Shown here: positions 22,539 through 35,483 of the stretch, one piece after another
Layout of the letters: every line of letters starts with the position of its first letter
How positions within the stretch are numbered: position 1 is the first letter of the stretch
NCBI GenBank assembly: GCA_023213395.1
Contig: CM041465.1
Span: 110,801,741 to 110,865,740 of the forward strand
DNA length: 64,000 nucleotides
Reading direction: 5' to 3'
DNA from: Cycas panzhihuaensis
Lineage: Eukaryota; Cycadophyta
The notes under the pieces: generated by a model
The model's database searches: none
What the model was told of the DNA's origin: nothing
What the model saw: only the letters and a program-made list of their open reading frames with translations
Made by a program: the position numbers and the translations under genes

Positions 22539-25500
22539 TGGAGATGTCTTACTCTAGAGGATATCAAACTTTGTCTCACTAACTATGGGAGCTAGGGGCT
22601 AAGAGGTAGAAAGAGGATAAGGAAGAGAGATACATCACTAAAGAGGTATCCATGTATTAGAATGTGGGTTTCGTGACTCACAATCAAGCTTGGACCTCTA
22701 ACTTCCTAAACTTCACTTGATCTAGAAGGAGAGGTGATATGGAATGGGGATGGGAGGGTATTAAGTGTCATTAGGTACTGAGTAGTCATAGATGGGCTCT
22801 CCTTCACTTGTTTAGGGGGAGAGGAATGGAAGGTTCTTAGAAAATAAGGGGATTTGGTGTGTATAAGAGACAAGCTTGGGGGAATAAGGCTCTAGGGTTA
22901 TCTCTTTGTCCATCTAAAGGGTTTGGCTTTAGGGTTGATTTTAGTGTAAAAGTTTTATCTTTCTTGATTATATAAGGGGGCATAGAGTTGTTTCTTATTC
23001 CAAAACTATAATAATCTATATAAAATAGGATAGAAGGGGTTTAGGGATTGGAGTCTTTACTTTAAGAATATATGCAAACTGTATACACTTGCTTTCTAGT
23101 CTTACTCTTTTCTTTTTTATTTAATAAAATTTGTTTAATGAAGTAAAGGATGGAAAAAGAATAAATGATTAATATAACTCCATGTTTCAATTACTTCTCT
23201 TGAAATGCAAGAAAATGCATGCATGTATATGTGCAAGATCTGAGTAAGTATGCGAAATAAAAAAGAAATGATATTTCTAAATGGAAGAAACTTTCCTTAA
23301 TCTTTTCTTTCCTTTACAAAGAGGAATTACACCTATTCGTACCATATCCCTTCATGCATGCATATATAAAATGTAGGAAGGGAGTAGGAGAAACTTTCTT
23401 TTGATGCAAAAAGGGATGTTCAACCTTGTTTTCTTTTTTTTACTTTCCACCTCATAAACACACATGCACATATAGGGGAGAATGGGGAAGGTCCTTTCCT
23501 TTTTTTCTCTTTTTGAAATGGGGAAAAAAGAAAAGAAAAAATGCATATATATGTAGATATTTCTTTTGTCCTTCTTGTAAGTATAAATATATGAAAAGAA
23601 AGCTCCTACCTACATGCATATGTATGTATATTTATTTTTGGAAAAGGGGGATAAAGTGATGAAGTGGAGAAAGTTTAGAAAAGGTGTACTAAGAAACACG
23701 ATGGTTGGTGAGGTACCACACTCCTTATTTTCATGTATCCTTTGTTGGTAACTTTGTATCCTAAATCATAGTGAGTGTCATAGACAAAGACATGAAATGG
23801 GGCTTCCTTACCTTCCCCAAAATATTTGCAAAGCAAAAGAAGCTGAAAATTGAATGATTTAATAGAAATGAGAAAAGAAAATTGAAAGGGAAGAATAGTA
23901 CCTTTTCATTATGATGCAACCTTAATCTCTTAAGAGGATGTCTTGTCTTATGCATAAACAAACCCTCACAAGCAACAAATGAATGTATACACATATATGG
24001 TTGTGCGTGTGTTCTTCATCAAGGTGGGAATAGAAGTTTAATTTGTATGACAAAAAAAAAATAATAACGATAATCAATATGTTATTTTCCTTATACATGT
24101 TAATATTTTTATATGACCATGAAGGAAAAATGGGGGTTAAGAGAAGGAGAAGATGGTAGCCTTGGGATGGCTAGCTCCTATGGATGAAGCACCTCTTAGA
24201 TGGTTGGGTTTCATATGAGTAGAATAAGTGGCAATAAACAATTTAAGAGAAACAAGCACAAGGGTTTGAAGGAGGTCATAAATATTGCAAAAGCTACAAA
24301 AGTTATAAAAGCTATAACATTGTAAAAAGAGGTAATAAAGATGATAAAAATAGTTAGCAAAGTAAAGTATGCATATGTTAAAAGTAAGGTAAATATTACA
24401 AGTATTACAACATTACTAATATATGTAAAGCTGCACCCTATAATATTTACCAGTATGTGTAGTAGGTATGCTGCAAAAGAAGTTTGAGAAGTTAGGGTTG
24501 CCCTAGGAGAAGTAGCTTTATGAGTCAGAACTCTAGTCGTATGTGTTTCTCTTATCTTCCCAAAGATAGCCCAAGACGTGGCCTACTATTAGCTAGTAGA
24601 AACCTAAGCATAGGACAATGATAACAAGGTGAAATGATAGGTTTTGCCTTTCTTTGCTAAGCAAAAAATGGAGGAAGATATGTGCCAAAATGTATGCAAA
24701 GGAATGTAATAAAAAAAATATCATACCCAAGGAAAAATTAAAAAAAAAACAATAAAAAGGAACCTACTTTTAACCACGAAACTGACTCAAATCCAAAGTT
24801 ACCTCACAACTAAGAGGGATAGTAACTAAAACCTACTTCTCTTGGTGAAGTTAGCCCATTTAGAGAAGAGAAGGGCTTTGACTCCCAAAGAACCAATCAT
24901 TGTTGCTTTGTTAGGCTTGAAGAGGGAGTTATCTCACTAAAAACATACTTGATTTAGACATGTTAGCTAGGGTTTTTACCTCTACCAAGCTTAGAGCAAG
25001 AGGAGGAAGATAAAGATTGGAGAAGAGAGCCAATTTCTAATTGTAAGATTGTAAGAATGAGTTCAAAAATTATGTTTTATATCCCAATTAGGGTTTTAGA
25101 GATGTTGATCCTCAGTTTGGGTGGGAAAAAATTATTGGCCATATGTCAGATTCATAATAAATTTGACTCTAAGTATTTTTTAGTCATGGTAGTCAATAGA
25201 CAGTCACACCATAACAAAGTTCATGGTATCGTAAACTTTGGCATAAAGCAGAGAAATACAAAAGGAAAAAATAAAAATAGCCTAAAATAACATAAAGGGA
25301 CAAGCCATGGGGTATAAAAATAGAAATTAGAGGGATATAAGGGTCCTTCAAGGGCTCTAAGCAGTGGTTAGGATTGCAGATACATGAATAGATGAGGGCC
25401 AAGCATCAACATCAATGTAAAAGACATTGACGAGTAAATAGGTTAAAACCCAACCCAAGGAGTCATACGATAGGCTAGAAATGAGGCAAGATGGGTTGTG

Positions 25501-25778
25501 GAGGCTCAGAGGTGCCTATAGGCTCTAGGTAGGTGCTTTTGGGAGTTATGTCATACCATAAGACCATGGTCCTAATTATCATAGGCTAAGATACAAGAAC
25601 AAGCAAGAACTAGATATGCAAAGCAAGTAGCAAAACAAGCTTTGTAATCATAGCATGCTACTAAAACCACAAATGTATGTTAATGAGTCATAAAATTAGA
25701 TAAGGTAAGGGATAGTAATGTATACATATGCTTACCAGAGAGATGTCACTCCTTCCCATTCCCAATAGCTGAGAAATA
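22539..25778 (-). repeat. 5' LTR of element A (divergent)
   Basis: On the plus strand it opens TGGAGATGTC and closes at GCTGAGAAATA. These match the E LTR ends TGGACGCGC and GCTGGGAAACA, with the last bases decayed. Internal matches to the E LTR include GGGGCTTCCTTACCTTCCCC near 23802, AATCATAGGCTAA-like sequence near 25580 and CTTACC-AG...CCATTCCC near 25734-25763. At about 3.24 kb it is longer than those of E and F. An AT-rich run of imperfect AAAAGCTA/AAAAGTTA repeats is near 24285-24420. No gene is seen. Its terminal part from 25463 is duplicated at 32763-33078. Confidence 0.75.
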
Positions 25779-26450
25779 ATAGTCATAGAATCATATATAG
25801 TCATGCATATTTTAAGCACTTCTACATCGACCTTATGATAAAGAGAATTCACAATTACATCTTATTTTAAATCGTTAGGTAGAGTAGTCTTAGAGGAATG
25901 TAATGGATTAAGGAAATGGTTAATGAAGTATTTATTAAACTCATCATGGCCTTATTTAAGGGAGAGTAGGGCTTTATCCCCACTCTCAAAGGGACATGAT
26001 ATGTTGAAGTAATTCACAAATGTATCTGCCAATTATTAAAAATAATACATGGAATTAGTAAGTAGAAAATACAACCACTTGAATGCATCTTCTTGGAGAG
26101 ATATACATAATAATTTCACTAAGATATAATCATATGGAGAGTAGTTAATACATGCTATGGTGAATATCTTAACATGGTCCCTATGGTCTTGGGATGAAAT
26201 GCCCTCAAACTTGGGTAAATTCTCAAGGATTAAGTGGTAAATTGGTTTTGAGTAATTAAAGAGAAAGTAAGCTAGTTTAGTAATTAATAGAGGGATGCAT
26301 CCTAAGTTGAGTTGAGTTGGGGGGTTAACAGGTCAGAGGATAGGTTAGGATGGATAAGATTATTATATCTTGGCCTACCATATGGGGTTTACCCTTACTA
26401 GTAGGATTAGTAATTGATAGAATTAAGAGACAAAGCGAATAGAGAGAATG
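25779..26450 (-). pseudogene. Gypsy element B gag fragment, copy 1
   Basis: Minus-strand gag of a further gypsy element related to A, E and F. VNSLYHKVDVEVLK near 25840 matches VNALRPEVHVEVLKMG of E. The capsid part near 25940-26150 aligns with LLSLKQGHDE and FINYFDVARPF of E, with stops. It is cut at 25778 by the end of the A LTR, which shows that A inserted into B. Towards 26450 the Pro-rich part fades into the copia LTR; that boundary is uncertain. Confidence 0.7.
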
Positions 26451-26459
26451 AATGAAAGA

Positions 26460-26750
26460 GCTAACCATCAACTCAATAGAGTATTAGTATTAATGAACAC
26501 TAGGGTCTTTAGACCCCATGAATAAATAAGTGAGATATGAGTAGGATATAGCATACCACTCAACATCCACCATCGATTGGTATTAATAAATGCTAGAAAC
26601 GATGTTGTTAATATCTAATAAGGTGTCGCTATATGCCACTAGGATCTGGCATAGAGCTACCATGATATCTCTGCAAATGTATAGGTTATCCCCCTAATGT
26701 GGGTAATTAACCCTAGGTAGATATAAATCCCAATGGGAATTATTCCAACA
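26460..26750 (-). repeat. 3' LTR of copia element D, copy 1
   Basis: On the minus strand it begins TGTTGGAATAATTCCC at 26750, right after the end of copia pol and a purine tract (GAGGTAGAAA). The far end is not defined: I see no clear partner of TGTTGG, so about 26460 is approximate. No 5' LTR of D is in the window. Confidence 0.7.
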
Positions 26751-28189
26751 TTTCTACCTCATAATGGCCATTTAGGGAGACTCTAAGTTTATCTTTGAAT
26801 TTAATAAACTTTATCATATTAAGTGCCTCTATGAATATCATTACCACTTATTATTTTGTGCTATAATAGATTAATTTTAAATCGCTTTATTATACCAACT
26901 TCTTGATAAAGTGATGATGTGTATCAATGTGCTTTGTCTTGCCATGAAACATTGGATTTGAAGTCATCTAAATTATACTTTGATTTCATAAAGTAACTAA
27001 GTGAGATTAACTTGTTCTTCCTATAAATCTTGGAGCAACCTTCTAAGCCAAATTATTTTACATACTCCAACTAGAACTACTTTATACTCTACTTTTGTAG
27101 TAGATAAAGATGTCATAGCTTGTTTCTTTGAACTCCATACAACTGTAGTTGAACCTAAATTCAATGTATAACTAGAGGTATATTTTTTATCATCTACATA
27201 ACTTGCTTAGTTTGATTTTATATATCCAACCAATTTGTAGTTCCCTAATGACCTATACTATACTCCATATCTAATTATACCCTTTAGATACTTGAGAATT
27301 TTCTTAGCTCCTCGCTAATGTTTTACCGTAGGCTCATGTATGAATCTAGAAACCCAATTGATTACATACATAATATCTAGTTGAGTTAAAGTCAAGTAAA
27401 TTAGACTCTAAATCAATTGCCTGTAGATTGTAGGAGTGACTAATTCTAATTCTTTAAATTTGGACAACTTTAGCCCAACTTCTACTGAAGTTATAAGTGA
27501 CTTACAACTACTTATGTTGAACTTGTGTAATAGGTCCAATGTGTATTTCTTTTGGAAAATAAATATCCCCTTTTTATCTTGCCAAACTTGTATCCCTAAC
27601 AAGTAATGCATTAGTTCCAAGTCTATCATCTTAAATTTATTGTACATATCTTTTTTAAATCTTCAGGATAAGTAAACATCATTCCTAGTGTATACTAAGT
27701 CATTAATATATAAGTCCATAATAAGTATAGAGCTTCCTTCTATCTTGATATATAAATTAGGATCATATTGACTTCTTTAGAATTCTTTATCCTTAAAATA
27801 TTATTAATCCTAGAGTACTATACTCTACGCACTTGCTTAAGTTCATATAAGGCCCTTTTAAGTTTGTAGACCTTGCTTTCTTCACCTTTTACTTTAAACC
27901 CTTTGGGTTATTAGACATATATTTCTTTATCTACATAGCCATTTAAGAAGGCACTATTTTCATCCATTTGGTATACTATCCAATCATGCTTTGCAACTAA
28001 GGACATCATCAATCTAACTATTTCTAACCTTGCAACTAGTGCAAAAGTCTCATTATAATTTATGCCTTTAATTTAAACATAGTCCTTAAAAACTAACCTT
28101 AACTTATACTTATCAATATTTCCATTTGATTTATACTTAGTCTTGTAGACCCATTTAGTCCCAATAGCATTCTTGTTAGGTGGCAGATA
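26751..28189 (-). pseudogene. Copia element D reverse transcriptase and RNase H, copy 1 (truncated)
   Basis: Minus-strand Ty1/copia pol. From 28180: LPPNKNAIGTKWVYKTKY, FA-VARLE, YQMDENSAFLNGYVDKEIYV, VYKLKRALYELKQ. The catalytic box reads YIND near 27700 where YVDD is expected. Then come a YTRND segment, LELMHYLLGIQVWQ (27408-27647, still open), YLTLTQLDIMY, and RNase H with WSSKKQAMTSLSTTKVEY near 27110, ending NPMFHGKTKHID near 26930. The gene is cut at 28189 by the small LTR element; the N-terminal half (gag, protease, integrase) is absent here. An Asp-to-Asn change and stops make it inactive. Confidence 0.9.
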
Positions 28190-28194
28190 TTAAA
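28190..28194. repeat. Target duplication TTAAA, left flank of the TR-GAG array
   Basis: TTAAA directly before the first LTR. The right partner is at 59878-59882. The duplicated copies of this junction (35479-35483 and 40132-40136) also carry TTAAA. Confidence 0.75.
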
Positions 28195-28444
28195 TGTTAC
28201 AAGCCAAATCCTGTAACCAATAATCATAGAGAAATAGAATGAGAAAATAATAGATAAAAGATAATGAAGGAGATGAAGTTCCAAAGAATATTCATTAATA
28301 AAATATTACAAAAAATATTTGATGATAATCCCACTCATATATTACATACATATATATAGGGCTATTTAGGCTATATATCTCTTGGACTTATGCATATGGG
28401 ATAATTACAATAAGAGTTATCTTGTATAGTGGAGGATCATAACA
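28195..28444 (-). repeat. TR-GAG LTR 1 (block 1)
   Basis: 250 bp, on the minus strand TGTTATGATCC...TTGTAACA, with short inverted ends TGTTA/TAACA. It carries TATATATA near 28351 as a possible TATA box. A purine-rich AGGGTGAAGGGTG lies just before its 5' end on the minus strand. Confidence 0.9.
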
Positions 28445-29264
28445 CACCCTTCACCCTAAAATGCTTCACCTTCAAAGCATCTTGATAACATCATACCTGT
28501 GACTACCTCTTATTACTATTATCTAATCAATAGCTCTTACAAAGGTCATTAGAAAAGTTGCACATAGAATGATGATCTATCCATCCCAAGTCAATTTTAA
28601 TACACCTAAAATGTCCTCTAATATGCTCTGTATATCTCTAATGTTGAAACCTCAAGCTCAAATGTTGTGTTTACCTAATGTTTGTAGTTGATCAAGGCCT
28701 TTCCTGATAAGTTTTTTTGTGTTGGGCCTCTTGATAATGTTGATGTTAATATGCTTCTACTTTAGTTTGTCTTTTAACCATTGGTGTTTCCTTTTTTTCC
28801 TTGTCCTTGGGTACAATTGGTGGTGTGTGAGGGTAAACAACTTCCGCTACTTGCTTATGATATTCATTTTCTCTCTCATTATTTTTCTTTTGTTCTTGAC
28901 TTTGTGGAGTGGGGAGAATTCTTTGTCCCATCCAATAATTATACTTCTCAAGTATTTAATGAGCTTCTTATTTGTCTTACTCAAGGTTTTATATTTTTTT
29001 CCACCAAGAAGCATTATATTTTTTATAGATATCAAGTTATATGTAGGAAAATGTGTTAAATTAACTAGTGGTGCTATACCACTTCTTAAACTAAAGGTAA
29101 GCCTCTTCTTATAGATACAATGAGGCAACTTTAGACATCTCTTTATTGATCATGTAATTAGCATCAATTGATACTAAATATAGATGCATGTCTCTAACCC
29201 AATCATCTGTAGAAAGAGTCTCATCTACATTAGATATGTAAGATATGGGCCTTTTTGTGTCCAT
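28445..29264 (-). pseudogene. TR-GAG gag, unit 1 block 1
   Basis: Minus-strand gag-like gene of about 270 codons. The start is at 29264 (MDTKRPISYISN), a site kept in most units. An N-terminal domain resembling retrotransposon gag follows: DDWVRDMHLYL-SIDANYMINKEMSKVASLYL-EEAYL-F-KWY. Then comes a charged, Gln/Lys-rich region (PQSQEQKKNNERENEYHKQ, 28746-28931 open in the same frame) and a short end DALKVKHFRVKGVL just before the purine tract. TAG and TAA stops interrupt it. It would supply or interact with particles of an autonomous partner; which one is unknown. Confidence 0.7.
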
Positions 29265-29959
29265 AATAATATATATATAAGAGATATTAGGGGGGTTTAT
29301 ACATTTTGTTATCCCCTAATTTTGATACAAAAATAAATATTAGGCCTTAAGAGAAATGATCTTGTGATCAAAGTCTAAACAACTAAGAAAAGTACGATAT
29401 GAAATGTTTAAATTTAAAAACTTTTATCTCTAAACAAAATATAGCTTAGAAATACATAAAATATGGATTAAAATGATGGCCTCTAAAATATGATTCTAAT
29501 AGTTTATATGAAATTGAATTCTGATATCTAGATAAAAATTATGACTCTTTTAAGAATTTCACTACTAGGGTTTTTAGGGACTACAATAGTACCTACTAGT
29601 AAAATGCTAATAACTTTCTGCTCCAAACTCTAATCAACCTCAAGCCACTCCCATTAGAAAGTAAATTTTAAAATGCATAGAATCAGAAAATATTTAAAGT
29701 CATTTGGATACTTATAGCTAAAGTAATATCTCATTGAAGTTGATGTAGTAGACCTATCTTAGAAATATAGTGACAAAAACAATAGTTTGAAATTAATGCT
29801 CGTACAATTTTTATACTTTCACCCTAAAATATATTATGTGACCACTCAAAATTTACAGAATGAGCCATTTCATCTCATATTTTTTATTACTTTTTAGAAA
29901 TTTCAATGTTTATTCTATTGAATATACTTTCAAATGCTTGATAACACCTCCCAGATCAT
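29265..29959 (-). other. TR-GAG leader, unit 1 (no gene seen)
   Basis: AT-rich untranslated leader between primer site and gag start, repeated in every unit. No long frame is conserved across units. It may hold packaging signals, but none is recognisable by eye. Confidence 0.6.
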
Positions 29960-29974
29960 CACTCTAATACTAAT
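29960..29974 (-). other. Primer binding site, TR-GAG unit 1 (initiator Met type)
   Basis: The minus strand reads TTAGTATTAGAGTG here and TTGGTATTAGAGTG in other units (for example just before 31755). This is a decayed form of TGGTATCAGAGC, complementary to the 3' end of initiator Met tRNA and adjacent to the LTR end. Confidence 0.8.
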
Positions 29975-30224
29975 TATTATCGACCAAATCCTGTCACTAA
30001 TAATCATAGAGAAAGAGAAAGAGAAAATGATATATAAAAAATAAAAAAGGAGATGAAGTTCTAAAGAACATTCATTAACAAAATATTTTAGAAAATATTC
30101 CATGATAATTCCTTTCATACATTACATACATATATATAGGGCTATTAAGGCTACCCATCTCTTAGACTTATGCATGTGGGATAATTATAATAAGAGTCAT
30201 CTTATATGGTGGAAGATCATAGCA
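29975..30224 (-). repeat. TR-GAG LTR 2 (block 1)
   Basis: 250 bp, 1780 bp after LTR 1. It acts both as 5' LTR of unit 1 and 3' LTR of unit 2. Confidence 0.9.
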
Positions 30225-31044
30225 TATCCTTCCCTCTAAAATGCTTCACCCTCAAAGCATCCTGATACCATGATACATGTGACCACCTCCTATTACTATT
30301 ATATAATTGATAGCTCTTGTCAAGGTCATTAGAAAAGATGCACATAGAATGAGGATCTATCCATCCCAATTCAATTTTAATACACCCAAAATATCCTCTG
30401 ATATGCTCTATATATTTGTAATGTTAAAACCTCAATCTTGAATGTTGTGCTTGCTTAGTGGTTGTAGTTGATGAGGGTTTTTCCTGATAAATTTTATTGC
30501 ATTGGGCCTCCTAATAATATGGATGTCAATATGCTTCCACTTTAGTTTATCTTTTAATCATTAGTAATTCCTTTTCTTCGTTGTCCTTGGGTACAATTGG
30601 TGATGTATGGGGGCAAATAGCTTCTACTACTTGCTCATAATATTCAATTTCCCTCTCATTATTTTTCTTTTGTTCTTGACTTTGTAGAGTATGGAGAATT
30701 CCTGATCCCACCTTGTGATTATACTTCTCAAGTATTTGATGTGCTTCTTGTTTATATTACTCAAGGATTTATATTTCCTTCCACTAAAAAGCATTATATT
30801 TTTTACATATATCAAGTTATAACAAGAAAAATATATTAAATTGACTAGTTGTACTATACTACTCCTTAAATCAAAGATAAGCCTCTCCTTATAGATATCA
30901 TGAGGCAACTTTAAACATCTCTTTATTGATCTTATAATTAACATCAATTGATTCTAAATATAGATGGATGCCTTTAACCCAATTATCTACAGAAAGAGTC
31001 CCATCTGCATTAAATATATGAGGTATGAGCCTTTTTGTATCCAT
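30225..31044 (-). pseudogene. TR-GAG gag, unit 2 block 1
   Basis: Same gene as at 28445-29264, with the start at 31044 within the same sequence context. Its unit-specific differences are shared with 37515-38333 and 42115-42934, marking it as unit type 2. Interrupted by stops. Confidence 0.65.
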
Positions 31045-31754
31045 AATAATATAGATATAGGAGATATTGGGGGGGTTTCTATAGCCTATTATCCCCTAAT
31101 TTTGATATAAAAATAACTGTTAGGCTTTAAGAGCAATGATCTTGTAATCAAAGTCTAAACAACCAAGAAAAGTACAATATGAAACCCTTAAATTCAAACT
31201 ATTTTATCTCTAAAAGAAAATATAGCTCAAAAATACATAAAATATGGATTAAAATGATGGACTCTAAAATATAATGTTAATATCTTAGATAAAATTAAAT
31301 TATGATATATAGATCAAAAGTTATGACCCTTTTAAGAATTTCACTACTAGGGTTTTTAAGGACTATAATAGTACTTACTAGTAAAATATAATAACTTTTT
31401 TTTCCAAACTCTAATCAACCTCAAACCACTTCCATTGGAAAGTAAATTTTAAAATGCACAGAATAGAAAAACATTTGAGGTCATTTCGATACTTGTAGCT
31501 AAAGTTATGGCTCTTTGAAGTTGAGGTAGCAGATCTATCCTAGAAATATGATGACAGAAAAATAGCCTAAAATCAATGCTGCTATAATTTTCACACTTTC
31601 ACCCTAAAATCTATTATGTTACCACTCAAAATTTATAGAACGAGCCATTTCATTTCAAAATTTCCATTACTTTTTATAAATTTCAATCTTTTTTATCTTA
31701 AATATACTCTCAAACCCTTGATGACACCTCTTATATTGTCACTCTAATACCAAT

Positions 31755-32004
31755 TGTTACGATCCAAATCTTGTAACCAAGAATCATAGAGAAATTGAAA
31801 GAGAAAGTGATAAAGAAAAGATAAATAAGGAGATGAAGTTCCAAAGAACATTCATTAAAAAAAGATTATAGAAAATATTCCATGATAATCCCACTCATAC
31901 ATTCCATACATATATATAGGGCTATTAAAGCTACCCATCTCTTAGACTTATGTATGTGGGATAATTATAATAAGAGTCATCTTATATGGTGGTGGATCAT
32001 AACA
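31755..32004 (-). repeat. TR-GAG LTR 3 (block 1)
   Basis: 250 bp, again exactly 1780 bp after LTR 2, preceded on the plus side by the primer complement CACTCTAATACCAAT. Confidence 0.9.
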
Positions 32005-32762
32005 TGCCCTTCTCCTTAAAATGCTTCACCCTTGAAGCATCCTGATACCATGAAAAGTTTGACCACCTCCTATTACTATTATATAATCGATAGTTCTTAC
32101 GAAGGTTATTAGTAAAGTTGAACATAGAATGAGGATCTATCTATCCCAAGTCAATTTTGATACACCTAAAATATCCTCTGATAGGATCTGTATACCTGTA
32201 ATGTTAAAACCTTAATCTTGAATATTGTGCTTGGTTGGTGTTTATAGTTGATGAGGGTCTTGCCTAATAAGTTTTTTTGTATTGGGCCTCTTGATAATGT
32301 GGATGTTAATATTCTTCCACTTTAGTTTATCTTTTAACCATTGGTGATGCCTTTTCTTCCTTGTCCTTGGGTACAATTAGTGATGTGCGGGGGCAAACAA
32401 CTTCTACTACTTACTCATGACATTCATTTTCTCCCTCATTATTTTTCTTTTGTTCTTGACTTTATGTAGTGGAAAGAACTCCTTATGTCATCCTATGATT
32501 ATACATCTCAAGTATTTAGTGTACTTCTTGTTTGTCTTGCTCAAGGTTTTACATTTCTTTCTATAACAAAGCATTATATTTTTTACAGATATTAAGTTAT
32601 AGGTAGGAAAATGTATTAAATGGAATAGTTGTGTTATACCACCCCTTAAATTAAAGGTAAGCCTCTTCTTGTATATATAATGAGGCAACTTTAGATATCT
32701 CTTTATTGATCCTACAATCAATGTCAATTGATTCTAAATATAGATGCATGTCTTTAACCCAA
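32005..32762 (-). pseudogene. TR-GAG gag, unit 3 block 1 (cut by duplication junction)
   Basis: The gag of unit 3 is intact in layout up to 32762, where it jumps without a gap into the A LTR sequence at the block-duplication junction. The N-terminal codons and leader are therefore missing here. The block 3 copy (43894-44700) runs past this point. Confidence 0.7.
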
Positions 32763-33078
32763 TCATACAATTGGCTAGAAATGAGTCAAGATGGGCTATG
32801 GAGGCTCAGAGGTGCCTACAGGCTCTAGGTAGGTACTTTTGGGAGCTATGTAATACCATAGGACCATGGTCCCAATCATCATAGGCTAAGATACAAGCAC
32901 AAGCAAGAACTAGATAGTCAAACTAAGTAGAAAAACAAGCTTTGTAATCATAACATGCTACTAAAGCCACAAGTGTACCTTAATGAGTTATAAAATTATA
33001 TAAGGTAAGGGATAATAATGTATATGTATGCTTACTAAAGAGATGTCACTCCTTCCCATTCCCAATAGCTGAGAAATA

Positions 33079-33740
33079 ATAGTCATAGAATCATATATAG
33101 TCATGCATATTTTAAGCACTTCTACATTGACCTTATGATAAAGAGAATTCATAATTACGTCTTATTTTAAATCTTTAGGTAGAGTAGTCTTGGAGGAATG
33201 TAATGGATCAAGGAAATGGTTAATAAAGTCTCTATTAAACTCATCATGACCTTATTTGAGGAAGAGTAGGGCTTTAGCCCCACTCTCAAAGGGACATGAT
33301 ATGTTAAAGTAATTCACAAATGTATCTGCCAATTATTAAAATAATACATGGAATTAGCAAGTAGGTAATACAACCACTTGAATGCATCTCCTTGGAGAGA
33401 TATACATAATAATTTCACTAAGATATAATCATATAGAGAGTAGTTAATACATGTTATGGTGAATATCTTAACATGGTCCCTATGATCTTGGGATGAAATG
33501 CCCTCAAACTTGGGTACTCCTTAAGGATTAAGTGGTAAATTGGTTTTGAGTAATTAAAGAGAAAGTAAGCTAGTTTAGTAATTAATAGAGGGATGCATCC
33601 TAAGTTGAGTTGGGGGCTTAACAAGTTAGAGGATAGGTTAGGATGGATAAGATTATTGTATCTTTGCCTACCATATAGGGTTTACCCTTACTGGTAGGAT
33701 TAGTAATTGACAGAATTAAGAGACAAAGGGAATAGAGAGA
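33079..33740 (-). pseudogene. Gypsy element B gag fragment, block 2 copy
   Basis: Duplicate of 25779-26450 with scattered substitutions and small indels; same minus-strand gag capsid remnant, same cut by the A LTR end at 33078. Confidence 0.7.
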
Positions 33741-34043
33741 ATGAATGAAAGAGCTAACCATCAACTCGATAGGATATTAGTATTAATGAACGCTAGGGTC
33801 TTTGGACCCTATGAATAAATAAGTGAGATATGAGTAGGATGTGGCATACCACTTAACATCCACCACCGATTGATATTAATAAATACCAGAAATGATGTTG
33901 TTAATATCTGATAAGGTGTGGCTATATACCACTAGGATCTAGCATAGAGCTGCCATGATATCTATGCCAATATATAGGTTATCCCCCTAATGTAGGCAAT
34001 TAACCCTAGGTAGATATAAATCCCAATGGCAATTATTCCAACA

Positions 34044-35483
34044 TTTCTACCTCATAATGGCCACTTAGGGAGACTCTAAGTTTATCTTTGAATTTAGTAA
34101 ACTTTATCTTATTAAGTACCTCTATGAATATCATTGCCACTTATTCTTTTGTGCTATAATAGATTAATTTCAAATCGCTTTGTTGTACCAACTTCCTGAT
34201 AAAGTGATGATGTGTTTCAATGTTCTTTGTATTTCCATGAAACATTGAATTTAAAGTCATCTAAATTATACTTTGATTTCACAAAGTAACTGAGATTAAC
34301 TTGTTCTTCCTATAAATCTTGGAGCAACCTTCTAAGCCAAATTATTTTACATACTCCTACTACAACTACTTTATACTCTACTTTTGTAGTAGATAAAGAT
34401 GTCATACCTTATTTCTTTGAACTCCACACAACTGTAGTTGAACCTAAACTAAATGTATAACTAGAGGTAGCTTTTTTATCATCTACACAACTTGCTTAGT
34501 TTGATTTTATATATCCAACCAATTTGTAGTTCCCTAATGACCTATAATATACTCCATATCTAATTATACCCTTTAGATACTTCTGAATTTTCTTAGCTCC
34601 TCACTAATGTTTTACCTTAGGCTCATGTATGAATCTAGAAACCCAATTGACTACATACATAATATCTAGTTGAGTTAAAGTCAAGTAAACTAAACTCCAA
34701 ATCAATTGCTTATAGATTGTAGGAGTGACTAATTCTAATTCTTTAAATTTAGACAACTTTATCCCAACTTCTACTAGAGTTGTAAGTGGCTTGCAACTAC
34801 TTATGGTGAACTTGTGTAATAGGTCCAATGTGTATTTCTTTTAGGAAATAAATACCCCCTTTTTATCTTGCCAAACCTCTATGCCTAATAAGTAATGCAT
34901 TAGTCCCAAGTCTATCATCTTAAATTTGATGTACATATCTTTTTTAAATCTTCAGGACAAGTAAACATCATTCCTAGTGTATACTAAGTCATCAATATAT
35001 AAGTCCATAATAAGTATAGATCTTCCTTCTATCTTGATGTATAAATTAGGATCATATTGACTTCTTTAGAATTTTTTATCCTTAAAATATTATCAATCCT
35101 AGAGTACTATACCCTAGGCACTTACTTAAGTTCATATAAGGCCTTTTTAAGTTTGTAGACCTTACTTTCTTCACCTTTTACTTCAAATCCTTTAGGTTAT
35201 TAGACATATATTTCTTTATCTACATAGCCATTTAATAAGGCACTATTTATATTGATTTGGTATACTATCCAACCATACTTTGCAACTAAGGACATCATCA
35301 ATCTAACTATTTCTAACCTTGCAACTAGTGCAAAAGTCTCATTGTAATTTATGCCTTTAATTTAAACATAGCCCTTAAAAACTAACCTTACCTTATACTT
35401 ATCAATATTTCCATTTGATTTATACTTAGTCTTGTAGACCCATTTAGTCCTAATAGCATTCTTGTATGGTGGCAGATGTTAAA
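34044..35483 (-). pseudogene. Copia element D reverse transcriptase and RNase H, block 2 copy
   Basis: Duplicate of 26751-28189. The D 3' LTR begins at 34043 on the minus strand. Open remnants include LLHKFTISSCKPL and YLTLTQLDIMYVVNWVSRF (34604-34828). The gene is cut by the LTR at 35484 exactly as in block 1, with TTAAA at the junction. Confidence 0.85.

Larger units (their letters stand above)
25463..32762. repeat. 7.3-kb tandem segmental duplication, copy 1
   Basis: This block (end of the A LTR, gypsy B gag, copia D, three LTRs of the small element) is repeated from 32763 with an offset of 7300 bp at its start. A 130-bp sample at the left end differs at about one base in ten. Both breakpoints carry TCATA: 25463-25467 in the A LTR and 32763-32767 within the array gag. 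Confidence 0.9.

Noticed and set aside
24280-24420. Run of AAAAGCTA/AAAAGTTATA-like short repeats, considered as a satellite or CRISPR-like array
   Set aside because: Irregular spacing and length, inside the A LTR; best read as degenerate simple sequence.
28719-29114. Plus-strand hydrophobic frames (also at 36008, 40637, 44306) that look like membrane proteins
   Set aside because: They are the reverse strand of the AT-rich TR-GAG gag; poly-T tracts yield Phe/Leu-rich shadows. No start context or domain.
28847-29128. Repeated ~105-codon minus-strand frames (also at 30627, 36136, 37916, 40765) beginning M-x-LI-x-SIKR
   Set aside because: They are an off-frame reading of the TR-GAG gag. The gag frame starts at 29264 and matches 28746-28931; repetition of the DNA explains their recurrence.
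29960-29974. Possible tRNA gene near the initiator-Met-like sequence
   Set aside because: Only a primer-site-length match next to an LTR end; no cloverleaf arms follow.
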